Origin: Dicyema japonicum
Lineage: Eukaryota > Dicyemida > Rhombozoa > Dicyemidae
Direction of reading: 5' to 3'
DNA: 64,000 bases
Assembly (NCBI GenBank): GCA_011109175.1
Contig: RDEW01000020.1
Span: 433,273 to 497,272, forward strand
Made by a program: the position numbers and the translations under genes. Within the stretch, counting starts at the first letter, position 1, and each line of letters starts with the position of its first letter. Positions 1 to 11,499 of this stretch are shown here, piece after piece. Under the pieces are notes generated by a model, which saw only the letters and a list, made by a program, of their open reading frames with translations, made no database searches and was not told where the DNA came from.

Positions 1-1665
1 ATAACATGAGGGATGGACTATCCCCTGCAAAATTCATTTTTCAATCTGAATATCACGAATATTTTCATTATTCAACATTAGTTTTACTATCCAATGCATA
101 ATCAGTAATCTCACAACTTTAATAATTATGGTCAACTGAGTGAAATGCTTTTTTGACGTCAATCAATGTAGCATATAATCCACCTCCATTTGCTTTATTA
201 AGTGATTTATTGACTAGTGCCTGTTCTTTAGCACCCTAACATCTCTTCCTTGTTCCCATCTGGTTTTCAAAAGAAGGCCAAACGCTTCTACATAATCCGC
301 TAGCTTGGCATTGATGCACTTTGTCATAAGTTTGTAGAGTGACGACATGCATGTAATAGGGCGTAAGTCCTTTGGCGACTGTGACGCTTCATATTTTGGG
401 ATCAAGTACGCAATTCCAGTAAAAAAACCAGTTTACAGGGACGTACTCTCCGTTTAAAATCCTAAGCATTTCTGTATAAATTCATGCAGCAGGTAAATTT
501 CTTAAGAAAGAAATTGTAGATCCCATCACAACCTGGGGCCTTCCAATTCTGCAAATACTGAATCGTTTGTTCAAACACATTCTTCGATAATTCAACAGAC
601 ACATTTTTAACACTAGCCATTCTTTTTCTGATATTAAAACTTTCCGAATTTGGACTTCTTCTTTTCTATAATTCTTCCCAAAAATCCGAATTTTTCATTA
701 TCAATTGAGATATTAATATTATTTTGTCCTGATTTCAAGTTCCTGTAGAAGGAACAGTGGTTGTCCATAGAAAATTTTTTTTCGATTCAAATGTCGATAT
801 TTTTTTCTCCATGACTTTAATCTTATCTTGGATAAGAGACGTAATTCTGGTCCTTTATTGTTTTTTCCTGTAACCAACTATCGACAAAACATGGCACGCC
901 ATGGACTTCTCGTCGAGTCTTCGTAAAAAACTTTTCAATAAAAACAGAATGTGATATGTATTGTTCAATTTTTTAGTCATATCCTCCATCCATTTTGAGG
1001 GCTCAAATTTCTTTGTAGTAAGAGTTTGGTAGGCAGTTTGCCCAGCATAAATAATAGAGGAAATTTGATCAATTGACGTTGGGTGATTGACTTTAATCCA
1101 AGCATTAATAACACTTTAATCCAAGGTTTTTCTTCGTACGGGGTCTTGAAGAATGGTCAATTGACTGATTCGTCCGTAACTCTGCAATAAAAGTACGTTC
1201 ACAACGAGCAAACAACTTGGCCTCAAAAAATGTCTAAGACATATCAGGCTTAGAATCTGAGGTCCCCTTCTAATCATGTTCAATGCTTGGTAATTGTTGG
1301 CGTTTTTGGGCGTACATCAGTCTTCTGAACTCATGCATTGTTATTTCCTTTCCAAACTTAGATTTGAAACCTTCCAAGAGAATAGCCCACCCACCTCTGG
1401 GGACACGACCGAGTCTAGAGCGCGTGTTTTCAATAACTGAGGTAGCCCATTGTTCTCGACAATCAGCTGTTAAGGAAGACATTATTGCTCGTAAAACCAG
1501 AAATTTCGTGTTGTTTTGCTGAGGACGAATCCTAGAAGCATCCGCGTCGGAAACATGTCGGACAAACTCGGCGGCAGTTCGATTTGGGCTTTCTTTACTC
1601 AATTCGGCACAGAAGTCCGCATAATCCGATGACTTTAGATGGTTCTTATCAACGACAACCATTAA
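1..1665 (-). mobile_element. R4-like non-LTR retrotransposon, decayed, running off the left edge
   Basis: Read on the minus strand, a 130-residue N-terminal open stretch (1662-1270) is followed by broken reverse transcriptase: KAPGCDGI-type finger region near 545-500, then SPKDLRPITCMSSLYK (about 380-300) and YATLIDVKKAFHSVDH (about 175-130). The same DLRPITCM..LYK..TKC block occurs in the element at 52862-54416, so the two are one family. Frameshifts and stops separate the blocks, so this copy cannot be expressed. The palm and C-terminal endonuclease lie outside the window. R4/Dong-type assignment is by motif resemblance and by the endonuclease of the sister copy. Confidence 0.7.
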
Positions 1666-2781
1666 CCAGTAACGTATAAAATTTGATAACCTAAGGCAAA
1701 CATTTATAATAATTAAAAAATTAAAATTCTAGCTCCCCCGTTAATAACCACTTGTCTAGCATGACACAGTTGTTAACAGTTGAGAAGCGATGCTGTGGCC
1801 GTTGGATACTGTGGCCGTTTTATGCACGTTGGAGGAATGTATTCAAAGGACCTCAGAAAGTGCTCCACAGAAATTGAAGAATTCTTCGCAGGAAGCGATA
1901 TGTCTGTCTTATTGGGAGATCTAAACGCCAAGAACATTAAATATGGATGCCCGGTACCAACGAGGATGGAATCAGGCTAAGAAAATTGAGTGATAAGACT
2001 GGCTTCGAGATTTTGACGTCGGAGAAGCCGAATCACTTCTCGCACTATGGTGGAGACATGTTTTGGGTGTTCCCGGTGTCACCACTGCTCTACACTTATG
2101 TGGAGAGACCGATGATCATGTGGGACATCGGGAGCGACCACATCCCCAAGAGATGTCACTGAACCTGGCTCCGGACACTACGGAGTCAGTGTTTACTGGC
2201 TCCTCAAAAACTGGAAGGAGGGACCTTATTCCAGAAGTGATATTGACAACATAGACAGAGAACTCTCAATTGTGATGGAGAGATACTTATCACTTTACGC
2301 CAAGAAGAGACTGGAAAACTTCCATAGTCAGAATGATCCTGAAACCGGGAAAATCGGGGAGGGCCTCATTTGCTCTATTTCCAAGATTGTTGAGCGAATT
2401 ATTTTAAGAAGCTAAACGAGCACATAGAGAGAGTGGTTTCCTCCTCGCAAAACAATGTGGCTTCAGACGTCGGAAATCCTGCACGGATTGCATCCACCAC
2501 ATGCATTCGGTGGTATTGAGAGGTCTGGAATTCAAGAGGCAAGTTAATCTGGTATGTTTGGACCTATCCAAGCCTTTCGATAGCGTGTGGCATGAAACCC
2601 TGTTATCAAGGCTAGCGGCTTAACATCCAAAGGAAACTTTTCATATGGATAGTGTTGGGACGAGTATGTCAAAAGATATCCTACTAAGAGGGCCGTTTCA
2701 TAGGGCTCTGTCTTGAGCCCGCTTCTGTTCAATATGCTTCTATCAGACTTTCCAATTCCGCCGGATACGAACACCAAACTA

Positions 2782-4387
2782 CAGTCCGACCCCGAATTGG
2801 GGCACCAAGTGCCCCAAAAAGCGGGGGTGCCCCAAAAACAGGGGTTTAATAAAACAGAGATTTTAAACATCAAAAATCAATTTTAGAAAAATAATCAGTT
2901 AATTTATTCCCAGTTATCTTTTTACTTCTTACATTTTTCTTAAAATTAAGTCGAAAATCGTAAAATTCTTTGAGCATTTCAGGAGAAATGTAAAAAATTT
3001 TCTTCTCTAACTGATCAAGAGAATCTTGCGTTTTTCTTAGAATTGTTTCCATGTTATCGTTTTCTAAACCTTCGTTGTAAATATTATCAACGAATTCGTC
3101 ACTTTCCCCATTCAATGTTTCGTTTACGGCATTGTTGATCATTTCTTCTGTAATGGTATCTTCAATTTTTACGGAATCACGAATCTTTTCAATTTGATTC
3201 CAACAATTAAATATTAAACTTGGATCAAGTTTTTCCCAGCTTTTAGAAATTAGCAGAATTACATGACAAGGTTTATTTTGTTTATCAACCGTTTGAATTC
3301 ATCATCATCCTCCTCATAACACAAATACTGAATCAGATAATTTGAGTAATAATCTTTAAAGGTCTTGATAATTCCCATATCCAATGGTTGCAAATACGGT
3401 GTTGTATTTTTTGGCAAAAATAAAAACTCAATATTTGAGCATTCAATAGTTTTATGACATCCCGCATTATCAAGCAATATTAATACTTTTCTGTTGATTG
3501 TATAAAATCTTTCATTTATCCGAGTCAACCAGCTCATAAAAATATTTCGAGTCATCCATGCATTTTTAGAGGATGAATATGAAAGTCCAAAATCTTTCAC
3601 ATTGAAATTTTTGAGACATCGAGGGTTTTTAAATTTTCCAACAATCAATGGCTCAAGTTTTTCCCCATGGAATTGCAACAAAGAAGTACAGTGACTCTTT
3701 GTTTTCCCTGTTTAAAGCCAAAAGTATCGTCATTTATTCCGACAAAAGACTTTCGTGGAGTCCTTTTTATATAAAGATTTCATCACAATTAAAAACATTT
3801 TGTCTTCCATATTGAATAATTTTCTCGTCAAGAATTTTAAAAAACTCATTGATGTAAGTCAATTCACATGAATTTTTTTCTCCACAAATTGATTTGAAAT
3901 TAAGTTCATGTCGCTTTTTAAATCTGTCAAGCCAGCCGTTTGAAGCTTTGAAAGTATCAAATCCAATTTTTGAAGCCGTATAATTTCTCACAATAAGGCA
4001 TAAGATCCTCATCCTTGTTCAAGAAAAGGTACAATTGTTTTTTTTATTCGCGAAATTATGCCTTTACTAGTTTTGTATTTTTTACTATCTGTCTTTCAGA
4101 TAATTTTTTCTTCAATATCAATTTAGCAATCGTTAATTTTGTTTCGTAGTTAATAACCATTCACAACAAAAAATGTAAATAAACGTGTAAATTAAAATTA
4201 TATATTTATTAATAAAATATAATTTTATTTACTTATAATTTCATTCCCCACAATTTTATAGTGCCCCAAAATTTCCATATTTTTTATCGATTTTCCATTT
4301 TACTCTGCCAAAATGTTGGCAAAAAAAATGCCCCAAAATCCGAGAGTGCCCCACCCCTGGGGTCTGCCCCAATTCGGGGTCGGACTG
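2782..4387 (-). mobile_element. Tigger/pogo DNA transposon A, TIRs and TA duplication intact
   Basis: The left end begins CAGTCCGACCCCGAATTGGG and the right end is its reverse complement, ending GGTCGGACTG. TA flanks both sides (2780-2781 and 4388-4389). Internal TIR-proximal sequence repeats GTGCCCC-type words on both sides. The interior is a minus-strand transposase reading (separate entry). Size (1.6 kb), TIR start CAGT, TA target and DDE protein fit pogo-superfamily Tigger elements. It lies inside a J1 LINE, so it is younger than that LINE. Confidence 0.9.
2873..4080 (-). pseudogene. Tigger A transposase, frameshifted
   Basis: The minus-strand reading contains, in order: a CENP-B-like helix-turn-helix half (ASNGWLDRFKKRHELNFK, about 3950-3890), the first catalytic Asp in VFNCDE (about 3780), KLEPLIVGKFKNPRCLKNF (about 3660-3600), the second Asp in LILLDNAGCHKT (about 3480) and the third in LPKNTTPYLQPLDMGIIK (about 3410-3350). 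An acidic tail ends in KLTDYFSKIDF (stop near 2873). At least two frameshifts or stops, near 3760 and 3260, break the gene. All three DDE residues are still present. The N-terminal HTH is incomplete. Confidence 0.85.
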
Positions 4388-4999
4388 TATCGATATATGC
4401 AGACGATATTCTAATTACAGATATGTCTAGGAAGTCAACTCTATCGGAAAGAAGAATCAAGTCATTCATCGATCAAGTGCAAGATTGGTGCTCCAAGAGA
4501 AGGATGAGAATCTCTACGGAGAAGTCCAGCTGCTTGAAAGTTAGCCGTCTACGGAGACACCGTACGCATCCCTACTCACTTGATATTCCAAAAGTAAACT
4601 CACTCCGCTACCTCGGGATATTTATCGATGGAGAAGGTTCCTTCATGGTGGATATCAGACGAAGAAAGAAGAAGGCGCTACAAGCGCTTCTCTTTACGGG
4701 CAAGTTGTTCATAAGTTTGGAGACCTTCTTGTTTATCTTCATGAGGATTAACCTACCAGATCTTCTATAAGGGTGTGAAGCGTGATTTTTCTCCTGTCAA
4801 AGAGATAGGATGATGTTACTCATGGAAAAGTTGAGAAGATCAGCAATAACGTTGGCCCTGGGGAAAAAGCTGTTTGATGTCCTAAGTACAGAAGAAGACA
4901 AGATTCTTGCACCGGTCAAAAATATTGTGGAGAAAAGGATCAAGAAGATCCGACGCTAGGACGAGATTAAAATGGAGATGGGGTGCATCGGAAGAGTCC

Positions 5000-5300
5000 A
5001 GGCAGCATAGGTGGACTCGTTAATAATTTCCAAACTAACTCCTAATTCCTGTTGAATAAAGTGTTTTCGGTCCACTTCATTACTACGGAGAAAACTAAAC
5101 TTCTTTTCCTCAAGATGGCAATGTCCCCTGACCATCTCCTCGAGTCGGACATTAAACAGATACGATGAGAAACCTACCCCGTTGTGGAGATTAACCGAGG
5201 ACTCCAAAACTAACCGGAGGAAAAGTACTGATATGGGCACAGGGGTTACTTAATAACTCTTATTATCTTTCTCGTGATTTCGGGGTTAATAAATTAGTGA
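5000..5300 (+). mobile_element. J2-type LINE 3' end, 5' truncated
   Basis: A short stretch encodes the conserved J2 C-terminus (RYDEKPTPLWR...EDSKTNR, about 5160-5220). It ends in the family 3' signature TTTCGGGGTTAATAAA at about 5280. The same C-terminus and tail recur at 6740-6900, 12190, 18770, 31720 and 34760. No catalytic RT motif remains. It lies directly after the J1 remnant and about 200 bp before the secreted-protein gene. Confidence 0.65.
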
Positions 5301-5501
5301 CATAAGGATCTTTGGTGGTTATGGAGACTCCTCCATGTTAGAAGATTGGTTCTTTGTCCATAATTTTGGTGGAATCTATAATTGATATACAACAGCAGGG
5401 AAATCAGAAGAATTTAAAATTTATTGACTTTATGAAGTACCCTTTTAAGCACCTTCTGTGATTTTGTTTCAATTTATATGGAAGACTCAGGTGAATATAT
5501 A

Positions 5502-6667
5502 ATGTTGACTATTTTACTGTGTTCATTGCTATTTTCAAGTAATCTTAGGCATAAACTAAGTTTGTGAAAATGTGGTCAAATATGGAAGATGGGTAGCAAG
5601 AAATGATGATATATCAACAGTAATATGTCCACCAGGTACCGAAATTTCTTCTTGTCGTCCTCATTTTATCCGCAGAGCTGACGGCTCATATGTCCAAAAG
5701 AACTTATGTCAAGTGAGAGCTAGAGGAAAAGGGAAAACTAGAGTTTAGCCTCAATAAGTATGTAGGCCATTGCTTCATGTCTCCCCATTTCTACTCACAT
5801 GACAATAGAATATAGAACTATTACTGGTGGAGGAAGATTAGCATGCCCGAGTGGGACTACACTTTCAGATTGCAGGATCCACAGCTGGCAGGTTTTTTCG
5901 CTTTAATTAAGATGGGCTTCTTACAACAACTATGTTATTAAAAAAAGTGGCAATCAATGTCAAGTTAGGAAAAAAAGGAAAACGTCTCCAGTCACACTCG
6001 AAGTGACTTGTCTCAGTTTGCTGATTATTAACTATTTGAAGAAAAAGTTGGCAATTCGAAATCAGGAAAAATACGTAGTTTTTGCTGTAATTAAGTCCCA
6101 AAACCTCTTCCAATTGTATCAAAGACTCCCAAAAAATGTCCCGTGGGATATGCTATGAAATATTGCTTTGCAGTCAACTCGAATCCATTTTACAATAACG
6201 GATTTTGCAGAAGCGACAAAAATTTTTACGTTTCTTTATCTCCCCATTTCTAGGTTTATATGAGTTGTGAAGATGTCCGAAACTATAATTTGATTTCCAA
6301 ATATTTCCGCCCGAATCCAAGAGTGCCATATTACACCGTCGGATACTGCCCAAGTGGGTATACACTGGTGAGCTGTCTGCCTACGGCACATTCGTAAGGG
6401 AAATATCATTTTCTAGTCCAGGAAGCAGTAATTTCGTTTATACAGACAATAAATGTTATATGTTAGCCAGAGTGAATATTGTAGTAATCTGCAAAATTGT
6501 ATTTATGCTAAATATTTAAGCGTCGTCCTTCAACAACACACACAACGACGACTCAAGAGACCACTAGCACTACAACACCCACAACGAAGAGTAAAGAAAC
6601 AACCACTCAAATCGACACAACACAACCTACTTTTCAAACAGACTTTATATTATGCACAACCAGATAA
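5502..6667 (+). CDS. Secreted protein with repeated PCSK9-C-terminus-like Cys modules and a Thr-rich tail
   Basis: This gene is only visible after removing very short introns. The start ATG at 5502 opens a hydrophobic signal peptide (MLTILLCSLLF). Introns restoring frame: 5539-5560 (22 nt), 5743-5765 (23), 6016-6041 (26), 6075-6095 (21), 6230-6253 (24), 6394-6416 (23), 6499-6520 (22). The mature part has four related modules with the pattern CPxGxxxxxC, about 10-20 residues, N/F-x-C: CPPGTEISSC (about 5615), CPSGTTLSDC (about 5845), CPVGYAMKYC (about 6140), CPSGYTLVSC (about 6345). Two modules begin CE(N/D)V. The last exon is a Thr-rich, mucin-like stretch likely to be O-glycosylated. The spacing CxxGxxLxxC...NxCxV...AIAxC resembles the three modules of the PCSK9 C-terminal domain; no protease domain is present. 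One junction (about 5892-5911) is 20 nt and breaks frame, and reading through it meets a TAA. That may be a homopolymer error or a lesion. A LINE 3' end begins about 70 bp downstream, so the true C-terminus may be cut off. Confidence 0.6.
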
Positions 6668-8978
6668 CATAACTTAATTTCAAATTACTAACAAGACTGT
6701 CATCACTAACACTTTCTCATTGTCAGCGTTTGTGGTAAGTCTTTATTTTATTAACCCCGAAATCACGAGAAAGAGGATAAAAGTTATCGTCTAATTAAGT
6801 GATTTCGGTGTCCATACCAGTCCTTTACTGCGATTAGTTTTGGAGTCCTGGATAAATCACCACAGCGGGGAAGGTTTCATCTCATATCTCGGGCAGGTGT
6901 TCATATATAATCTGATGTGCGGTCCGATGGGATGGTCAGGAGACTTTGCCATGTTGAGGAAGTCCCGGTGACGTTCTATAAGGTATTCCATGATTGGGGG
7001 GACGTTTAGTGTTCTCCGTAGTAAAAGCAGGGAGTCATACAATGTTATTCGTAGTGCTGCCCGTAATTCTTTTCGTTCTGAGGTAAACATCATTACATGT
7101 GACTATCCTGGTGATATATTCAGACGGTTCTTCAGGAACAAAGGACACATCTGGTTTAGTAGATCTTGCTTGGATCGTGTCGCCTCCTCGATTTTTCTAT
7201 GATTCACTGCGACCACGAGATCATCCGCATAAGATAGAAGAATCGTGTTTTTGGTGGTTGGGAATGATAGGTCACTGATGAACATGTTGAAGAGCATTGG
7301 AGACAACGGTGAACCTTGTGGAACTCCATTTGGAAGGTATCGGGTTTTGATTTTTGGTTGTTTGCCACCACTTGGCCCATTCGACCGTTGATGAAGTTAG
7401 CCAACCATGACTTTAATTTAGGGTGGATCGACGTCGTAAAAAAATTTTTGCTGTAAGGATCTTCCGGGATACTGAGTCAAAAGCCTTCTCTACATCCACT
7501 GAGACCAGCACGGTTCTCTCATGTGGATTTTGGATATTCAGGCCGTCCGAAATGAATTGAACCAGTTTTGTTAGATGAGTTGTTGTTAAGTGTCCTTTTT
7601 CCATATTGACTGAATTTTGTTCTCGTTTATTGAGAAGTTGAAAATTTGTGTTATTGTGGCCGTCGCGGAAGGGCCCAAGTGTTTCAGTTCGAGAATGGAG
7701 ATGTCATCTGAGCCGCGGGACGACGAGTTATTCATTTTCCTTATTACTGAGTGCACCATTGAAGAGTCGAAGAAAGTCATGTTGGGACATTTATTTCTTC
7801 GACCATTGCCAGAACGAACATCCAGGTCTTTTGAATATGGTTTATGACTAATATTCACATAGTACTTCATAATGTCATTGGGATTGGATATGGCTCTCGA
7901 TGTCCAATTAAATGTGGAGAGCACTTCTTGAGCCTCCTTATCGATTTCCATAATACAGTGAGGGAAGTATTGTTCTTAGCTTTTCTGCGCAAAACTTCCC
8001 AACGTTCTTTGTTGTGTTTTGTGACGTTCCGTGTGATTTCTTTGTTCAGTTTTGATATCCTTTCAGTTACGTCCACTGATTGTCTTTAGAAATTCTTCAG
8101 CTTATTTCTCGTTTTGATTAGACCTTGAGTTTCAGAATCAATTGGGTGTGATGAACGTTGAAAACGACCCATCGGAATGTATCTTTGCGAGCTCGGAGTA
8201 TAATCTCGTCGAAGTATTTGACAGCAGCGTCGATAGACCCGAAGTTCTCTATCCAAAAGGCCTGGAGGTGTAGTTTAGTAAAATGTGTCAAGGCGGCTCA
8301 TATTGCCTTTGAGTAGTTCACATTGGATCTAGGAGTGTTCATTAACTTATGTTTTTATGGGATCTTCATGAAGATCGGGTTATGGTCGGTATGTAAGTCG
8401 CATATAGTATACCATGAAATAACAGCCGCAAGAGAGAGCAGCAAAAGAAATGTCTGGTAAAGTAGGGTTGTCGTCTCGACGGAGAGGGGTCCTTGTGTGT
8501 TTGCTTGGATTATTGAGAATGATCAAGTCGTCAAAAGTGTCGGATATGAGGGCTCCCAGTTGATCCAGTTGTTGATCAGCATACCACTGAGAACATTTAA
8601 ATCACCGCCAATTAGCGTGCTTTCCAACTTGGTAAATCGCTTGAGTTTGGGACTGTAGCCGCTGGGGCATGACGGTGGAGGGAGTATGTACATATTGACA
8701 AATGTCAATCGGAAAGAGGGTAGGCATATTCTCAGAGTTTGATGTTCCAGTGTGTCGTCTTGGCGGGAGGGGTCCGGAATGTCGTCCGAGATATTTCTGG
8801 CCATTATATGCTTCCTGATTATAGTAATAAGGCCTCCTCCCTTTCCATGACTTCTGTATCGTCTGAAAACGGAGTATCCCTGAAAGTTGGGGGTTGGTCG
8901 CCGTGGGTTAAGTTTCGTCTCTTGGAAAAGAGCTATATTCACTGAGTGTTTTATGAGAAAGCGTTGTAGTTAGGCAAT

Positions 8979-9308
8979 TTTTGTTAGGATACCATTGATG
9001 TTAATTTGTAATATGACTAGATCTGATCCAGGATTTTCCTCGACATCTCCACAGGAAAGGAGTAGGATTCAACACCATCCGCGCGTCCATGGTTCCGAGA
9101 TAAGGAGTTTGTGACTATTTTCCAACACTTCTAGTGAGCGATGCCACCACGTAGGTGAGTCACACGGCATGAAATTCATTTTTCATATATAAATATTATA
9201 TATGCCAAGTTAAAACAATTTTGGATTTGGAAATTTGTGCTCGCGACTTGTTGAGTGTAGAAAAAATAGAAAAATCAGATAATGCAGAAAACTACAAAAA
9301 ATGCAACA
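8979..9308 (-). repeat. J2 5' segment also present at 24354-24694
   Basis: About 330 bp covering the J2 5' region, the leader ORF and the 2A-like motif is repeated almost unchanged at 24354-24694 in the same orientation in the window. Here the segment reads on naturally into the endonuclease (ILTKIA...NIALFQETK), so this is the native context. The other copy is an inserted fragment. Confidence 0.8.
9024..9062 (-). other. 2A-like translational recoding motif (LLSCGDVEENPGS)
   Basis: The minus-strand frame between the leader ORF and the endonuclease reads LLLSCGDVEENPG followed by Ser. The active 2A consensus is DxExNPG followed by Pro; here only the final Pro is replaced (CCA to TCA). A TGA (9069-9071) separates this copy's motif from the leader that starts at 9170 in the same frame. 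Both lesions look secondary, because the copy at 18870 keeps the full NPGP. Confidence 0.75.
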
Positions 9309-9325
9309 AAACAAGCGAAAGAAAA

Positions 9326-9600
9326 CTAATGATTTACTGAATGGCTTGTTCGTGGGATTTCAGCACGTCCTGTGTCGAAATAACTAATAGATTTCTGGCT
9401 GTTATTACCAATCAGCATTACAATACCTCCTATTATGGAATAGGACATTCTCAACTTCATGCTATCTTTCTGAACAAGTGCTACTAGATCATCAAAAAGT
9501 ACTTGAAATGATTTCAAACCTGACACATAAGAAGGCTCCTGATCAGGATTCCTAACAGGAGTGTATTTAAAAAAGCAGTCTCTTCGGCCGACTCTGAGAA
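9326..9600 (-). CDS. Unrecognised C-terminal exon of a cellular gene
   Basis: An open minus-strand frame of about 85 codons ends at a TAG near 9327, directly upstream of the J2 5' end. It reads ...VGRRDCFFKYTPVRNP...SYSIIGGIVMLIG...SHSVNH. It has one short hydrophobic stretch (SYSIIGGIVMLIG) and no TE motif. Further open stretches up to 9715 could be earlier exons, but I cannot fix the junctions. I do not recognise the family. The low repeat content and long frame next to an element boundary suggest a cellular exon into which J2 inserted, but this is uncertain. Confidence 0.3.
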
Positions 9601-9734
9601 TTGGGTACCATTATTTTGCTTCGCTCCATATACACTATGCATGCCACATAGGAGAGAGAAAGAAGGGAAATTACATATGTCATTAGTAAAATAAAATATC
9701 AACAAATTCTCCTCTGGGAACTTATTGGTTGACT

Positions 9735-10590
9735 CTTAACAGCTTTCGTACAGATCCCAAAACTGTGAGAAGCAAACATCGACTATCTGAGACACAGATT
9801 ACCAAGTGCAATACGTCGAAAACTTTTTGAAGGTGGAATCCGTGTAGCCGTGAGGAATCTTGCAGATCAGAACCGTATAATTGAGCCATCCCAACAGTCC
9901 TACGCAGCACTCGTTGAGCGAACAACCAACGATCCCGTTTTCCCTGGACACCTAATCTACTTGTTTTCTTAAGAGGACGTAAACATCTACTATTCTTTCG
10001 TTCTGAGCAGCAGCAGAGGACTTGATGACCTCAAAGAACACATTTCTCATAGCACGGGCTAATCTGGCGTCCGGCTAGTGTTAACTAATGAACAGGATGC
10101 TCCAGAAGCAATTCGTGACGTCATCTTCATGTAATCGTCAAAATTGATATTATAAACGCCTTCAGCAGGATACGATGTGATGTAATTTTAGAGGATTGTT
10201 TTGCATTCTCCCATGGGTGTACAATGTTCATAGCTCCCATGGAAAACTTTCCAGGCTGGTCCACAACAAATACTTCAGTACCTGGCGTCCAACAAGGAAA
10301 TCCACTGGGCCCGGCCTTTTTCAGTCACAGAATTAGTCATATCACGGGATATTGTTCAATTCCTTTAAAAGTGTAGTATTTGGATGATTACACCATAGGC
10401 TGTTATCCTACGAATGTGCTCGATTGTTTGATAAAGTTAAGAGTTCTACTAGTATTCTTTTGTCTAACTCTGAACACCTAGAAATGTGAAGTTAACAAAC
10501 TTATATTTATAGCTAGCAAACTCAAAAGAAATAAAAGAAAGGTGCCGTGAAGAGAATTTCTGATTAGTTTCGTTTTATGAGGTGTTAAAT
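9735..10590 (+). mobile_element. R2-annotated LINE, RT fragment
   Basis: Broken plus-strand frames give LFEGGIRVAVRNLADQNRI and SQQSYAALVERTTNDP (9825-9945), which is the region upstream of RT in this family. They are followed by VLSSSRGLDDLKEHI, INAFSRIRCDVI (10155-10190), PGVQQGNPLGPAFFSHRI (10275-10330) and YLDDYTIG (10378-10400). These match the fuller copies at 13725-14830 and 23199-25330. Internal deletions and stops show it is dead. Confidence 0.75.
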
Positions 10591-10619
10591 AATAATAAAT
10601 AAAATATGGTTGATGAATG

Positions 10620-11342
10620 TAGCTATTCACACTGTTACCTGGAAGCATCAATATTCATGGATACAGTTCAATTGACATACTTTGGCATCCCGGTTCCAAT
10701 GCTGAGCAGGGACTTCAATACAGACGATGGACATTCGAAATCCAAGAACAATTGAACAGAACGCATGCGAATTAGCATGCATTGATTTAAACACTTCTAT
10801 TGGATGGATAACCATTGAAGGATATACTCCAAAAAGTTGAAAGACTATTCGTGGATTGTTAAAGATTTTATGGAAAAGAACGAAACTCTAATTCTTAAGA
10901 CAATGTATATGGGAGCGTGAAACCTAATTAGGATGGAAAATGTTTACTTGAGATTAAGGAATCATCAAATTTTCACATCTGAAGATCTAACCACTTTCAG
11001 CAGCAAAGTGGCGATAGATTAGGATTGTTTATTGTTGCAAATGCCTTAAGTGGTTTGTGTGACCGGCCTTATGTTGAAAATGATGTGGGGAGTGACCATC
11101 TTCCACAAAATATGAAATTACGAACGAGACCAGTTTTCACTATATTTCTTGACTACAATATCAGCAACATTTATTGGAATCATTTTTGACTGATAAATGA
11201 AAAGCAATTTCAATTTCGTGAAACAAGGAATTTGGAAAGTAAATTAAAACGCTGATAGGACCCATAAGATGCTATCTTTCTTAAACAGAAAAAAAGTCGA
11301 CTAAAAAATCATTAGAGGAATAATCCAAAAATACTCTAAATC
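10620..11342 (+). mobile_element. J1-type LINE endonuclease fragment
   Basis: The plus frames read SIGWITIEGY (about 10797), GDRLGLFIVANALSG and VENDVGSDHLPQNMKLRTRP (11010-11135), then DYNISNIYWNHF. The same order occurs in the J1 copies at 58460-58890 and 49690-49250. Many stops are present. The fragment ends where the hAT-like terminus begins. Confidence 0.7.
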
Positions 11343-11487
11343 AGTGGTTCTCAACCTTTTTTAATCGCCCCCGCGAATTTTTTTCGCCCCTTATTTCACA
11401 AGTCAAAAAGTAATAACTAGGGCAACCAGAAAATTGCAATTTTCAAAATAAAAATTGCAAATAAAATTTTTTTAATTGTAAACCCGT
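11343..11487. mobile_element. Orphan hAT-type terminal sequence
   Basis: The words CAGTGGTTCTCAACCTTTTT at 11343 match the well-known terminal inverted repeat of hAT elements (Charlie/ZBED type), followed by CG-containing sequence and a run of A/T. I find no matching right end within the window. The 3.3-kb duplicated segment begins at 11488, so the rest of this element may have been replaced by that event. Confidence 0.5.
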
Positions 11488-11499
11488 TTACAAAAGACA

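Larger units (their letters stand above)
1770..4995 (+). mobile_element. J1-type LINE (APE endonuclease + RT), split by a Tigger insertion
   Basis: The left part carries endonuclease motifs VGGMYSKDL, LLGDLNAKN (about 1825-1940) and GSDHIP (about 2130), then RT motifs CGFRRRKSCTDC and LDLSKPFDSVWHE (2455-2600). The right part resumes at 4388 with SIYADDILITD, the catalytic YADD block, followed by the thumb region RYLGIFIDGEGSF and decayed C-terminal sequence to about 4990. The interruption is exactly one Tigger element plus a TA duplication. Several stops and an internal deletion near 2300-2390 show this copy was already dead. Its protein resembles the better-preserved copies at 37276-39063 and 58118-60905. 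Confidence 0.8.
6740..9308 (-). mobile_element. J2-type LINE with 2A-like leader, nearly full length but frameshifted
   Basis: On the minus strand the element starts near 9308. A short leader ORF opens at ATG 9170 and runs into a 2A-like motif (separate entry) and then the APE endonuclease: LQININGI, IALFQETKLN, GGLITIIRKH, STLIGGDLN (8990-8610). RT follows: SRGSDDISILELKHLG (about 7690), VSVDVEKAFDSVSRK (about 7480), PQGSPLSPMLFNMFISDL (about 7300) and LSYADDLVVAV (about 7220). The conserved C-terminus PRYEMKPSPLW is near 6890 and the tail TTTCGGGGTTAATAAA near 6760-6750. Stops and frameshifts (including near 8590, 8100, 7580 and 7400) disable it. This is the most complete J2 copy for seeing domain order. 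Confidence 0.85.

Noticed and set aside
9326-9600. GRRDCFFKY resembles a dibasic-flanked urotensin/somatostatin-type peptide (CFWKYC).
   Set aside because: No second Cys at the required distance, no signal peptide and no repeat of the motif. The similarity is a few residues and dicyemids lack a nervous system.
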